Source of the DNA: Helicobacter bilis
GTDB taxonomy: Bacteria; Campylobacterota; Campylobacteria; Campylobacterales; Helicobacteraceae
Assembly (NCBI RefSeq): GCF_001999985.1
Contig: NZ_CP019645.1
Span: 186,001 to 250,000, forward strand
DNA length: 64,000 bases
Reading direction: 5' to 3'
Each line of letters opens with the position of its first letter. Positions within the stretch are counted from its first letter, which is position 1. The position numbers and the translations under genes were made by a program. The notes under the pieces were generated by a model. The model searched no databases and had not been told where the DNA came from. It saw only the letters and a list, made by a program, of their open reading frames with translations. Below, piece by piece: positions 46,830 through 54,941 of the stretch.

Positions 46830-47888
46830 CTAATTTAAGAATATAAAATATCGCTTCCCTGCTTTCTTTCTTGTACGCTTATATGTTGTTGTGGAGTAAA
46901 GCCATTTTTCACACTTTGCCTTATTGCCTTTATACTTAACTTCATCTTTTAAAAACTCATATTTTTCTCTCTCTTGTGTGAGTGTCTGCATGATAGCTTT
47001 AATATCTTTTACTTCAGTCTCTAAAGCAGTAATAATAGTTTCAAATTGCTTTAGGGCTTCATCTCTTTTATCTAAAATCTCTTGCAAGGCTTGTTTTAAC
47101 TCTTCTTTAAATTTATTCACATCACCTTGAAAGTCATTATTCACATAATCAAGTGTAGCTAAAAGCCTTAAAAGCTCCCTTGAAGTATTGAGTGTCTCTC
47201 TTACTTGTGCGAATATATCACTATTTGCATCTACTAGTGGATTTAAGTTAAAAGGGGGGAAGTTATGCGGATTTTTTAGAATCTCTTTTATAATCTCTTG
47301 TGCTTTTATAGGGTCTTTTAATATATCATTTAAGATAAAATCAGGGCTTAAACCATTCTCTAAACCTTCAATCTGCTTTTTAATAGCTTCTAACTCTTGC
47401 TTAGTTACAATATCTTCATTGCTATTTGCTTCTAAATCTGCTTTAATTTGGTCTTGCTCCAAAGCTTCAGCGGCAGCCTCTTGTCTTAATGTGTCAATCT
47501 GCTTTTTTAAATCCACTAAAGTAGTCGCAAGTGTTGGGTCATTAGGATTTACAGGCTGATTTAATAATAAGTCATTAATCTGCTTTTCTAACTCTGCAAT
47601 CTTGTCATTTTTCTCTTTTAATTGCTCTGCAAACTCTTTATTAAGCTGTTCTAGGGCTTCTTTTTGCTGTTCGATAATCTCTTTTAGGGCTTCATCGCCT
47701 AAGCTTTGATTTAACTTCTTAAGAATATCTGCTAGATTTTTCTCTGTTACATAAGTATCGCCTGTTGTTTTATCTGCCACTTGATTTTGTGCTTGTGGTG
47801 TAGTTTGTGGCACTTGTGGCGTTACTTGTTGTGCTTGAGTTTGTGTCTGTGTTTGGTCTTGTGGTGTTTGTGTATTTTGTGTAGGCAT
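46830..47888 (-). CDS. Gln/Pro-rich coiled-coil protein of an accessory element
   Basis: The 352-residue protein begins with a Thr/Gln/Pro-rich tail (about 1-40), followed by a long coiled coil (about 55-120: LADILKKLNQ and on), more helices, and a basic C-terminus (YKRTRKKAGKRYF). There is no signal peptide. I do not recognise the family; a scaffold or phage structural role is possible. The start at 47888 follows GGGAGA; the upstream ATG at 47903 is part of that site. Its promoter lies in a 52-bp sequence repeated in inverted orientation at 48460-48511. Confidence 0.6.
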   Translation of the reverse strand: MPTQNTQTPQDQTQTQTQAQQVTPQVPQTTPQAQNQVADKTTGDTYVTEKNLADILKKLNQSLGDEALKEIIEQQKEALEQLNKEFAEQLKEKNDKIAELEKQINDLLLNQPVNPNDPTLATTLVDLKKQIDTLRQEAAAEALEQDQIKADLEANSNEDIVTKQELEAIKKQIEGLENGLSPDFILNDILKDPIKAQEIIKEILKNPHNFPPFNLNPLVDANSDIFAQVRETLNTSRELLRLLATLDYVNNDFQGDVNKFKEELKQALQEILDKRDEALKQFETIITALETEVKDIKAIMQTLTQEREKYEFLKDEVKYKGNKAKCEKWLYSTTTYKRTRKKAGKRYFIFLN

Positions 47889-47903
47889 TATAGTTTCTCC
47901 CAT

Positions 47904-47955
47904 AATAAAATGCCATATTATAAAAGAAACGAGAAAGGAATAAAATATCGGTTAA
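47904..47955 (-). repeat. 52-bp inverted repeat, left copy, carrying a promoter
   Basis: This copy matches 48460-48511 on the other strand with one difference. It contains a TATAAT (complement of 47917-47922) that would drive the coiled-coil gene leftwards. Confidence 0.85.
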
Positions 47956-48090
47956 TTCTCTTTTTGTCTTTTTGCTGCTTTTAAGGGAATTTGCGTAAAA
48001 GTCTGCGGTCATGTATTATATATACACTCCCTTGACTTTTACTTAATAACCCTTAAAATCAATCAAAAATACTTCCGCATTGCTTTTTCC

Positions 48091-48130
48091 TTGTCATTGC
48101 GAGACTTGCGGAGTAAGTCGTAGCAATCCA
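48091..48130 (+). repeat. TGTCATTGCGAG...GCAATCC repeat
   Basis: This short repeat begins TTGTCATTGCGAG and ends GTAGCAATCC, the form of a palindromic repeat found in many bacteria. It lies between the 52-bp inverted repeat and the tiny peptide gene. Confidence 0.55.
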
Positions 48131-48194
48131 TAACCTTGCTAAGACACAATAAAAATTTTCGCTTTTGATTATAGATAATTCAGTGATTAGTAGA

Positions 48195-48200
48195 TATAAT
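48195..48200 (+). promoter_or_regulatory. -10 box of tiny-peptide locus 1
   Basis: TATAAT within TATAATTTTATT, the same 12 bases seen at the two related loci (61818 and the complement of 60814-60819). Transcription should begin near 48207. Confidence 0.6.
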
Positions 48201-48209
48201 TTTATTTGA

Positions 48210-48267
48210 GGTTGCTAACCGAAAGGGTCGCAACCTTTCGGTTAAATCTAAACAACCTTAAGAAAGG
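48210..48267 (+). promoter_or_regulatory. Structured leader with competing pairings at the ribosome binding site
   Basis: AACCGAAAGG (48217-48226) and CCTTTCGGTT (48234-48243) form a 10-bp hairpin. The same CCTTTC (48234-48239) can instead pair with the GAAAGG (48262-48267) of the ribosome binding site. A third option pairs GGTTGC (48210-48215) with GCAACC (48230-48235). The two main pairings exclude each other, so the leader can hide or expose the site. Confidence 0.55.
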
Positions 48268-48275
48268 AAGTTTAT

Positions 48276-48353
48276 ATGAACGCCGAATTGCTACTAACAA
48301 TTCTTGGGTTTATTATATCTTTTTTGAGCTTAATTTTAGCTTTGCTAAAATAA
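48276..48353 (+). CDS. Tiny hydrophobic peptide, candidate type I toxin (locus 1)
   Basis: The gene encodes 25 residues: a short start (MNAE) followed by an unbroken hydrophobic stretch (LLLTILGFIISFLSLILALL) ending in Lys, enough for one membrane helix. AAGAAAGGAAG precedes the ATG. It has its own promoter, a structured leader and a terminator, making a transcript of roughly 200 bases. That is the layout of type I toxins and some holin-like or regulatory peptides. It lies between the arms of a 52-bp inverted repeat. I see no named family match, and no antisense RNA can be proven from sequence. Confidence 0.55.
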   Translation: MNAELLLTILGFIISFLSLILALLK

Positions 48354-48393
48354 TAGCTAAAAGATAGACTAAGAATGCCTGTGGTAAGCAGGG

Positions 48394-48411
48394 GCAAGGC
48401 TTTTGCCTTGC
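48394..48411 (+). terminator. Terminator of tiny-peptide locus 1
   Basis: GCAAGGC, a TTTT loop and GCCTTGC form a 7-bp GC-rich stem followed by TTTA, 40 bases after the peptide stop. Confidence 0.6.
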
Positions 48412-48459
48412 TTTAGTTGCAATAAAAAAGATTATTTACTACACTAAAACAATACAATC

Positions 48460-48511
48460 TTAACCGATATTTTATTCCTTTCTAGTTTCTTTTATAATAT
48501 GGCATTTTATT
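48460..48511 (+). repeat. 52-bp inverted repeat, right copy, carrying a promoter
   Basis: It matches 47904-47955 with one difference and contains TATAAT at 48493-48498 facing right. Its right edge is exactly where the truncated lipoprotein gene begins. Confidence 0.85.
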
Positions 48512-48887
48512 TGGATCTGCAAAAATTTTAGATGGGAATCTAAACTATGCGGTCAATCAAGCGGCAATGCAAGCGCGTGCTGAAATCGCACAACAAGTTA
48601 GTGCAAAGCTTCAACAAGCCATTGAAAGTTTGGAGCAAAATGATGGCATGAAAATATCAGCCAATAGTCAGCAAGTAGCAAGACAAAAGGTAGAAGCCGA
48701 TCTGAAGAAAACAGAAATAGCTGAAAAATGGACTGATAAACAAGCAACACCACCTATGCTATATGTCCTTGTAAAAATGGATGAAAAGATGTTTGAGCAA
48801 ACGCTAAAAGGTGTTGGACAAGTTTTAAATGTTGATGCAGACCAAGCAAGAAAGCTTTCTGAAACAGTGCAAGAATTGTTGGAGTAG
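48512..48887 (+). pseudogene. 5'-truncated LPP20-like lipoprotein gene
   Basis: The frame is open from the edge of the 52-bp repeat (about GSAKILDGNLNYAVNQAAM) to TAG at 48885-48887. The middle EKWTDKQATPPMLYVLVKMDE and the repeated-helix start ARAEIAQQVSAKL match LPP20-family lipoproteins, surface or outer-membrane proteins of Helicobacter. The signal peptide and lipobox are missing. An internal ATG at 48567 could start a fragment of 106 residues but has no good binding site. The gene seems to have been cut by insertion of the neighbouring element. Confidence 0.7.
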
Positions 48888-49051
48888 TTTTATACAATCT
48901 CGTCTTTTGTATCTTTATATCCGCTGGTATGGATTTATACTGGCTGGTTGAGTGTCATGGAATCTACTCGCAAGTTTTTTGAAATTCTTACTTGTAGGTT
49001 TGATATATTTTTTTTGATACATCTTTATGCAATCCTCAACGCATAATTTGC

Positions 49052-49057
49052 TATAAT
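49052..49057 (+). promoter_or_regulatory. -10 box (TATAAT) of the GT8 gene
   Basis: TATAAT lies 32 bases before the ATG at 49089. Confidence 0.55.
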
Positions 49058-49088
49058 GCTGCATTATTTTAAGAAACGGAGATTTCAT

Positions 49089-50306
49089 ATGTATCATGTA
49101 GTTTTTTGTGCTAATGACAATTATATTAAATATCTTGCCCCTTTATGTTATAGCATTGTAAAAAATGCAGCAAATAATACTCAATACGATAAGGGTGAGA
49201 GTATAAATGTTACCGAAAATATTACTATGGGGGGGGGGGGGCAAACCCCTACCTGATAGTGAAATCATTGTTACTAACATAACAGATAAGATAAACAACA
49301 CACCCCAAAGTAATAATAAATCCGCAACACAAGACAAACAAAAGCCATTCTGCTTTCATATATTAACTGATGGTTTAAAACATGAAACACGGCAAAAGCT
49401 ACAAGCCTTTCAAATAGAATTGAATAAAATTTATCCATGCGAATTTCGTGTTTATACGCTATCGGATTCTATATTTCAAGGTTTGCCAAAATTATTAGGC
49501 AATTATCTTGCATATTTTAGATTAAAAATAGCAAGTTGCTTGCCGCAAGATATTAAAACTTGTTTGTATCTTGATGTTGATATGATATGTGTGGCAGATA
49601 TTAGAGAGATTTTTTATACAGATTTGCAAGGGAAGATATGTGGCGTTGTGTTAGATCCAATAGGCACATATTACCATAACTCTAATATCAAATCTAAAAA
49701 TATGGATAGCAAAGTTTTTGTGCTTAATAACCACACTTATTTTAATTCAGGTTTTATGTTTATTGATTTGGAGAAATATAGACAGCATGATATGATGTAG
49801 AGGCAAAGTGTTTTGAATGGCTTAGTCAATATATCCCAGAAATGCATGACCAAGATACACTAAATGCAATATTAAGTGATTATATTTGCGTTTTACCGCT
49901 AGAGTGGAATTTCATTCTTGTGTTATTGCGATATAAACAACAAGATTTTATGGGTGAGAGTGAAAATGCCATGCTAACTTATACATACCAAGAATATAAA
50001 CACGCAAAAGACAATCCCATGATATTTCATTACGCATGGTTAAAGCCATGGCGACCACCTTTTATCGAAAATGACACCATATTGACTTGCAACTATAAAA
50101 ATAAATGGTGGGAAATAGCCCATGATACACCTGTTTTCTATAAGGATATTTATGCTTCATATATGAAAAAGCAAGAAGATATGCTCTATGAATCTATCCT
50201 ATCTTTACAAAAACATATAAAATCTTTTAAGCTACGAAACAGACTAAAACGATTACAACAATCTTTAAAAAGGCGATGTAAAAAATTATTCCACATTGAA
50301 GATTAG
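49089..50306 (+). pseudogene. GT8-family LPS glycosyltransferase, broken by a poly-G tract and a second frameshift
   Basis: Three frames joined give one GT8 enzyme like LPS galactosyl/glucosyltransferases. The first (start 49089, after CGGAGA) opens MYHVVFCANDNYIKYLAPL. A G13 tract at 49229 then shifts frame; a tract of 12 or 15 would join it to the second frame, which has the metal site LYLDVDMICV and NSGFMFIDLEKY. A second break near 49790 leads to a third frame with DQDTLNAILSDYICVLPLEWN and a C-terminal basic tail. The poly-G break is reversible. The second is not at a homopolymer, so the gene is probably dead in this strain unless it is a sequencing error. Confidence 0.82.
49229..49241. 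repeat. Homopolymer G13 in the GT8 gene
   Basis: Thirteen G about 140 bases into the gene. The frame before the tract ends within five codons (QTPT then stop). One G fewer would connect the N-terminus to the catalytic part. Confidence 0.9.
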
Positions 50307-50406
50307 CTTATAAAAAATCATAGCTAATCAGCATAATAGAATAACACGAAAAATAATTCTATGTGGTGCAAATAAGATCTAAAATTGCAATCTGCATTTT
50401 CACATC

Positions 50407-51540
50407 TCACCCCGGAATGATTTGCAATAAGCTAATCTCTCTTCTCTCAAATAATCGCATAGGCATACCCCACCAGCCTACACCATTGCTAACATAGATT
50501 TGTGTATTTTTGCCTTTATGCTCCCATGAATGAAGCCCTGATAAAAATGGCTGATCGAGTAAGACCAATAAATGAAATGGGAATATTTGCCCACCATGTG
50601 TATGTCCGCTTACCACAAGTCCTATGTCTTCACCTTGTAGCATTTTCAAAACCTTTGGCTGATGTGCGAGTAGTATCGTTGGGTATTGCTTATCTGTATA
50701 GGCTAGTGTCTTTTCTAAATCAGGGACTAATACACTATCTTTAAACTTCTCATGTCCTCCCATTAAGTCCGCAATTCCTGCGATATTTAAGCCAAGATTC
50801 CGCAAAACCATCGCTTGATTTGTAAGCGTTGTTATGCCTAGATCATTTAATGCTTTTATGATTGTATATGTATCGTAATAATACTCATGATTGCCTAGCA
50901 CATAATAGATTCCATATTTTGCCTTGAGATTTGCTAACTCTTTTACAGAATCTTCTACGATATGATAGTAATTATCCACAATATCGCCGCCAAGCAGGAT
51001 AATATCTGGCATGGTGCTATTAGTCTGTTCTACAATCTTTACGACTGCCTTTTTATCCATTAAGACATCGATGTGCATATCGGTTAATACGGCAATATTT
51101 AGTGGCTTTGTGATACCTTGCAGTGAGACTTGCGTGGTGGTTATCTTTGGCTCTTTTGCGTTTAAATAAAAGCTTAAAAGTGTCAAAGCAATGATGGCAC
51201 ACCAAGCTATTAAAAGGATTGAAATCTGCACCCTTTCAAGCACAAACGCACCAAAAGAAAGTCGTATAAACAAAGTCGCAATAAACACAAGCAAAGCGAT
51301 ATTACAACTTATCCAAAACACCCCAAGTGTGCTTGATAAAATCGTATAAAGCATGGAATCAATATGTGTGTGATATAGCTTTAAAAATACAACAATACAA
51401 AGGAAATTACAAATTACAATGAGTTTACCGACATGCCTTATAGCAGGACTTGTAGAAATATTTTTAAACAGCATATAATAAATAAAGACATGCAGCAGCA
51501 CAAGTGCAATAAAGAATAAAATGCGGATACTAATCGCCAC
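50407..51540 (-). CDS. Membrane-anchored metallophosphoesterase (YaeI-like)
   Basis: The 377-residue protein has about four N-terminal membrane helices (residues 5-130) and a C-terminal calcineurin-like phosphoesterase domain. The dinuclear metal motifs are complete: LTDMHIDV, GGDIVDN, GNHEYY, and SGHTHGGQIFP. Related E. coli YaeI and UDP-diacylglucosamine hydrolase-like enzymes act on phosphodiesters or lipid precursors; the substrate here is unknown. It is divergent from the phosphatase gene at 51605. Confidence 0.88.
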   Translation of the reverse strand: MAISIRILFFIALVLLHVFIYYMLFKNISTSPAIRHVGKLIVICNFLCIVVFLKLYHTHIDSMLYTILSSTLGVFWISCNIALLVFIATLFIRLSFGAFVLERVQISILLIAWCAIIALTLLSFYLNAKEPKITTTQVSLQGITKPLNIAVLTDMHIDVLMDKKAVVKIVEQTNSTMPDIILLGGDIVDNYYHIVEDSVKELANLKAKYGIYYVLGNHEYYYDTYTIIKALNDLGITTLTNQAMVLRNLGLNIAGIADLMGGHEKFKDSVLVPDLEKTLAYTDKQYPTILLAHQPKVLKMLQGEDIGLVVSGHTHGGQIFPFHLLVLLDQPFLSGLHSWEHKGKNTQIYVSNGVGWWGMPMRLFERREISLLQIIPG

Positions 51541-51571
51541 GAATAACCCTTAATGAAAGAAAAATTTTTGC

Positions 51572-51577
51572 TATAAT
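51572..51577 (+). promoter_or_regulatory. -10 box (TATAAT) of the phosphatase gene
   Basis: TATAAT lies 28 bases before the ATG at 51605, in the gap divergent from the metallophosphoesterase gene. Confidence 0.5.
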
Positions 51578-51604
51578 TCTAGCATTTTTTTGCAAGGAAA
51601 ACGC

Positions 51605-52066
51605 ATGAAATTACAAAGTGTTTTATTTGTATGCTTAGGAAATATATGCAGATCGCCTTTAGCAGAAGGCATAGCAAAAAGCATGAATGACAGATTTGAA
51701 TGGCATCTAAAAATAGATTCTTGTGGGACGAGTGCCTTTCATCGCGGAGAGCCACCACACAGGCAATCTATACGCATAGCAAAAGAAAATGGCATTGATA
51801 TATCCATGCAGAAATCCCGCCCTATTAGCGTTTATGGCGATATGGAGTTTAACCTTATTGTAGCAATGGATTCTAATAATAAAAGGGATATTTTAGCGCT
51901 GGGCTTCCCAAAGGAAAAGGTGGTAAAATTAGGCGATTTTGATAATGGAGTAGATGTCCCAGATCCATATTATTGCAATAGTGATGATGGCTTTAGAGAA
52001 GTGTATAACTTAATAGAATCTTTACTAGAAAAAATGTTTAGCCATTATGGGTTTTGTGGGAAGTAG
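51605..52066 (+). CDS. Low-molecular-weight protein tyrosine phosphatase
   Basis: The 153-residue enzyme has the P-loop CLGNICRSP (Cys nucleophile near residue 10) and the general-acid Asp in VPDPYY. Such phosphatases act on tyrosine kinases of polysaccharide export or on other phosphoproteins in the cytoplasm. A frame start at 51590 is a TTG inside the ribosome binding site (GCAAGGAAAA), so the ATG at 51605 is chosen. Confidence 0.92.
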   Translation: MKLQSVLFVCLGNICRSPLAEGIAKSMNDRFEWHLKIDSCGTSAFHRGEPPHRQSIRIAKENGIDISMQKSRPISVYGDMEFNLIVAMDSNNKRDILALGFPKEKVVKLGDFDNGVDVPDPYYCNSDDGFREVYNLIESLLEKMFSHYGFCGK

Positions 52067-52105
52067 ATTCTATTGTAATCATCCCACAAAAACACAAAAA
52101 GATAT

Positions 52106-52111
52106 TATAAT
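52106..52111 (+). promoter_or_regulatory. -10 box (TATAAT) of murC
   Basis: TATAAT lies 63 bases before the murC ATG, in the gap after the phosphatase gene. Confidence 0.5.
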
Positions 52112-52173
52112 TTTGCTTTCTGTTATAGGCTTAAAAGCTATTGCATAAGATTTAAATAAATTTAAGGTTTGCT

Positions 52174-53568
52174 ATGGATTTTTATCAACTTAGAGTGCAT
52201 TTTATCGGTATTGGCGGGATTGGTGTGAGTGGATTGGCTCGATTCTTAAAAGCACAAGGGGCTATTGTAAGTGGTTCGGACATTAAAGACACCTCAATCA
52301 CACAGACGCTAAGAGATGAGGGTATAGCCATCAACATACCGCATAATAAGGAAGTGATAGCCAATAAAGATTTGATTATCCATTCAGCGATTATAAAAGA
52401 TTCTAATATCGAGATTATAGAATCTAAAAGACTAAATAAAGAGATTCTATCTCGCAAGGAAGCCCTAAAGATTCTATTAAGCAAAAAGAGGGTATTAAGC
52501 ATTTGTGCGGCTCATGGCAAGTCTAGCACAAGTGCAATATTAGCCGCTATCTTGCCGCATAGCGGGGCGATTATTGGGGCGATTAGCAAAGAGTTTAACT
52601 CAAATGTGAGAGTGTCTAAAGATGATTTATTAGTCTTTGAAGCAGATGAGAGTGATAAAAGTTTCCTTAACTCAAATCCATATAAAAGCATAGTGATTAA
52701 CGCAGAAGCCGAGCATTTAGAAAGCTATGATAATGACTTTAAAAAACTTCAAGATGCCTATCTCTCTTTTATGCAGCAAGGGCAGCAAGTTGTGCTAAAT
52801 ATGCAATGTGAGATTTTACAGAATCTTTATGTAAGACTAAAAGATTCTGGCTTTAAATCAAGTACGATTATCTGTCTTTATCCAGATGATGATATACAAA
52901 ATATCACTTATGAATTGAAAGATTTACTCCCCTATACGACTTTCACACTTAAAGATTTAGGGCGTTTTAGCATTTATGGGATTGGCTATCATAATGCGTT
53001 GAATGCAAGTATAGCGGTCTTAAGTGCAATGGATTTATTACCACTCGAAGAGATTAAAAACAATCTTTTAGCATTTAAAGGGATTAAAAAACGCTTTGAT
53101 ATATTACAGAATCTAAGCGATAACACTCCATGTATTATCGATGACTACGCACATCACCCAACAGAGATTGTCGCCACACTTGAAGCCACGAAAAAATACG
53201 CAAAACTTTTAGAAGCACAAAAGGTATTAAAAAAAGATTCTAAAAATAGCTACAAAATCACAGCGATTTTTCAACCGCATAAATACTCGCGTTTGCGTGA
53301 TAATTTAAAGGCTTTTTGTAAATGCTTTAAGGATTGTGATAGATTAGTCATACTGCCTGTTTGGGCGGCAGGAGAAGAGCCTATTAACTTTGATTTTGCC
53401 ACACTTTTTAGTGAATATAAGCCCATTTTTGCAAGTAAAGTAAAGCGAGATAAAGAGAAAATCTTACTTTTAGATTCTAAAAATTGTGTCATAGAGACAT
53501 TGAGTGAGGATATAATCATTGGGCTTGGAGCGGGGGATATCACCTATCAGTTACGCGGAGAGCAGTAG
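52174..53568 (+). CDS. murC: UDP-N-acetylmuramate--L-alanine ligase MurC
   Basis: MurC adds the first amino acid of the peptidoglycan stem peptide in the cytoplasm. The 464-residue protein has the UDP-binding GIGGIGVSGLARF at the N-terminus and an ATP-loop AAHGKSSTSA (Ser-Ser where many MurC have Thr-Thr). The central DDYAHHPTEI and the C-terminal FQPHKYSR are family hallmarks. The stop codon overlaps a GTG start of the next gene, suggesting translational coupling. Confidence 0.96.
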   Translation: MDFYQLRVHFIGIGGIGVSGLARFLKAQGAIVSGSDIKDTSITQTLRDEGIAINIPHNKEVIANKDLIIHSAIIKDSNIEIIESKRLNKEILSRKEALKILLSKKRVLSICAAHGKSSTSAILAAILPHSGAIIGAISKEFNSNVRVSKDDLLVFEADESDKSFLNSNPYKSIVINAEAEHLESYDNDFKKLQDAYLSFMQQGQQVVLNMQCEILQNLYVRLKDSGFKSSTIICLYPDDDIQNITYELKDLLPYTTFTLKDLGRFSIYGIGYHNALNASIAVLSAMDLLPLEEIKNNLLAFKGIKKRFDILQNLSDNTPCIIDDYAHHPTEIVATLEATKKYAKLLEAQKVLKKDSKNSYKITAIFQPHKYSRLRDNLKAFCKCFKDCDRLVILPVWAAGEEPINFDFATLFSEYKPIFASKVKRDKEKILLLDSKNCVIETLSEDIIIGLGAGDITYQLRGEQ

Positions 53569-54941
53569 TGTATAAGCAAAAAAACACAAGATACAACATG
53601 AAAAAAGAAAGTATATTAGCCGAGCATGATTTAGCAGATTGTATTGGCTCTATGCAAAAACTCTGCGTTGTAAAAAAAACACAACATGGAATCTATTTGG
53701 CAAAATTATGTGATAAAGATAGTCTAGATTCTATGCCACTTAGGCAGACTGCGGAGATTAAGGCACAAAATAACAAGAGATTAGATTCTATAACAAATTG
53801 TCATGTTGAGCGAAGCGAAACATCTAATATAGAATCTAGAAAAGATTTTTCGCCTTTTTCAAAGGCTCAAAATGACAAAAAAATAGATTCTAATAATTTT
53901 GCACCCTTGAACCCTGCACCCACCCAAGTGGTAGAGATTCTAGAATCCGCACCAGCAAACCACGCAAACAAAACCACAAATTCTAGCGATTGCTCTATGG
54001 CTTTGGAGGCTTTGAGCGAATTGGAGGATAGGAGTTATCTAAGCGATAATGACTATCCATCCAATTCGCTCAATCGTTCAAATTGCATAGACAAGGGCGA
54101 ATTTTTACAGAATCTAGACTTGAATAAAATTGTATTACTACCCAACGCCTACATAACTGGCAATGAAGAAATCGGCGACTATATAGAAGTTTTTATCCAC
54201 ACAGATTCTAGCGATAGAATCTTAGCCACGACTAAAAAGCCCTTAGCCATGCTAAATGAGATTGCAAGGCTTGAGATTAGAGATAGTAATAAAGATGGAC
54301 TTTTTCTTGATATTGGGCTTGCAAAAGATATCTTCATGCCAACAAAATCTCTTCATCAATACGCAAATCATACGCATATAGTCGTGCGTATCACGCAGGA
54401 TAAAATGAAAAGGCTAATCGCAAAAAAGGATATAAATCCCCTGCTTAAACCCTGTAAAACGCAGAATCTTTTACATAAAAATGTGAAAATATGGACTATT
54501 TCTAGCTCACCTATTGGAATCTTATGCGTAGTTTTGCCACATTATTATCATGGAATGATTTATAGCAATACACTTAGCTATCCACTAAATCTTTATGAAG
54601 AATATGAAGCAAAAGTAGTAAAAGTGCGAAATGATGGCAAGCTAGATTTAATTATAGCACGAGATATAAATGAAGTATATAATCTCATCGCAAAGCTAAA
54701 TAGCAAGAATGAGTGTTTCATAGTTGATGATAAGTCTGCAAAAATGCTATCCATGAGTAAGAAAGGCGTAAAAAAAGAACTTACTACACTTCTAAAACAA
54801 AAGCGAATTGTATTTATACAGCATAAAGGCTATTGTGTTATAGAATCGCATTTAGCTAAAGAATTTTTAGATAACATAAATTCAAAAAAGCTAGATTCTA
54901 TAATCTCAAGCATTAATGTAAGGGGACGAAATGAAAGATAA
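53568..54941 (+). CDS. CvfB-like S1-domain protein with a large in-frame repeat insertion
   Basis: The 457-residue protein has the layout of CvfB/YitL RNA-binding proteins. The first S1 domain starts near VVKKTQHGIYL and continues at IVLLPNAYI, then GDYIEVFIHTDSSDRILATT. Further S1-like strands (GLFLDIGLAKDIFMP) and a C-terminal winged-helix-like part follow. Between GIYL (about residue 41) and NKIVLL (about 186) lie about 135 residues with no place in the family. They are built from the TGTCAT repeat (CHVERSETS...AQNDKK), a LNPAPTQ segment and the 179-bp element also in the gtrA-like gene. The frame stays open, so an insertion-tolerant loop of the S1 fold seems to carry the repeats. GTG at 53568 or ATG at 53598 may start it. 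Confidence 0.8.
   Translation: MYKQKNTRYNMKKESILAEHDLADCIGSMQKLCVVKKTQHGIYLAKLCDKDSLDSMPLRQTAEIKAQNNKRLDSITNCHVERSETSNIESRKDFSPFSKAQNDKKIDSNNFAPLNPAPTQVVEILESAPANHANKTTNSSDCSMALEALSELEDRSYLSDNDYPSNSLNRSNCIDKGEFLQNLDLNKIVLLPNAYITGNEEIGDYIEVFIHTDSSDRILATTKKPLAMLNEIARLEIRDSNKDGLFLDIGLAKDIFMPTKSLHQYANHTHIVVRITQDKMKRLIAKKDINPLLKPCKTQNLLHKNVKIWTISSSPIGILCVVLPHYYHGMIYSNTLSYPLNLYEEYEAKVVKVRNDGKLDLIIARDINEVYNLIAKLNSKNECFIVDDKSAKMLSMSKKGVKKELTTLLKQKRIVFIQHKGYCVIESHLAKEFLDNINSKKLDSIISSINVRGRNER
53798..53878 (+). repeat. TGTCAT...ATGACA palindromic repeat in frame inside the cvfB-like gene
   Basis: The left arm TTGTCATGTTGAGCGAAGCG and the right arm CGCCTTTTTCAAAGG then CTCAAAATGACAA are imperfect inverted repeats that enclose ACATCTAATATAGAATC. 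It encodes CHVERSETS...DFSPFSKAQNDK. Confidence 0.8.
53936..54114 (+). repeat. 179-bp in-frame palindromic element, copy 2
   Basis: It aligns gap-free with 25409-25587 (minus). The hairpin arms carry one compensatory pair: an A-T in copy 1 is G-C here, at GAATT[A/G] and [T/C]AATTC. Two other stem pairs are lost in this copy. Confidence 0.85.

Noticed and set aside
47770-48012. 80-codon frame opposite the start of the coiled-coil gene
   Set aside because: It runs through that gene's promoter and Thr/Gln-rich start in another frame; its Asn/Thr-rich end is a shadow of the low-complexity codons.
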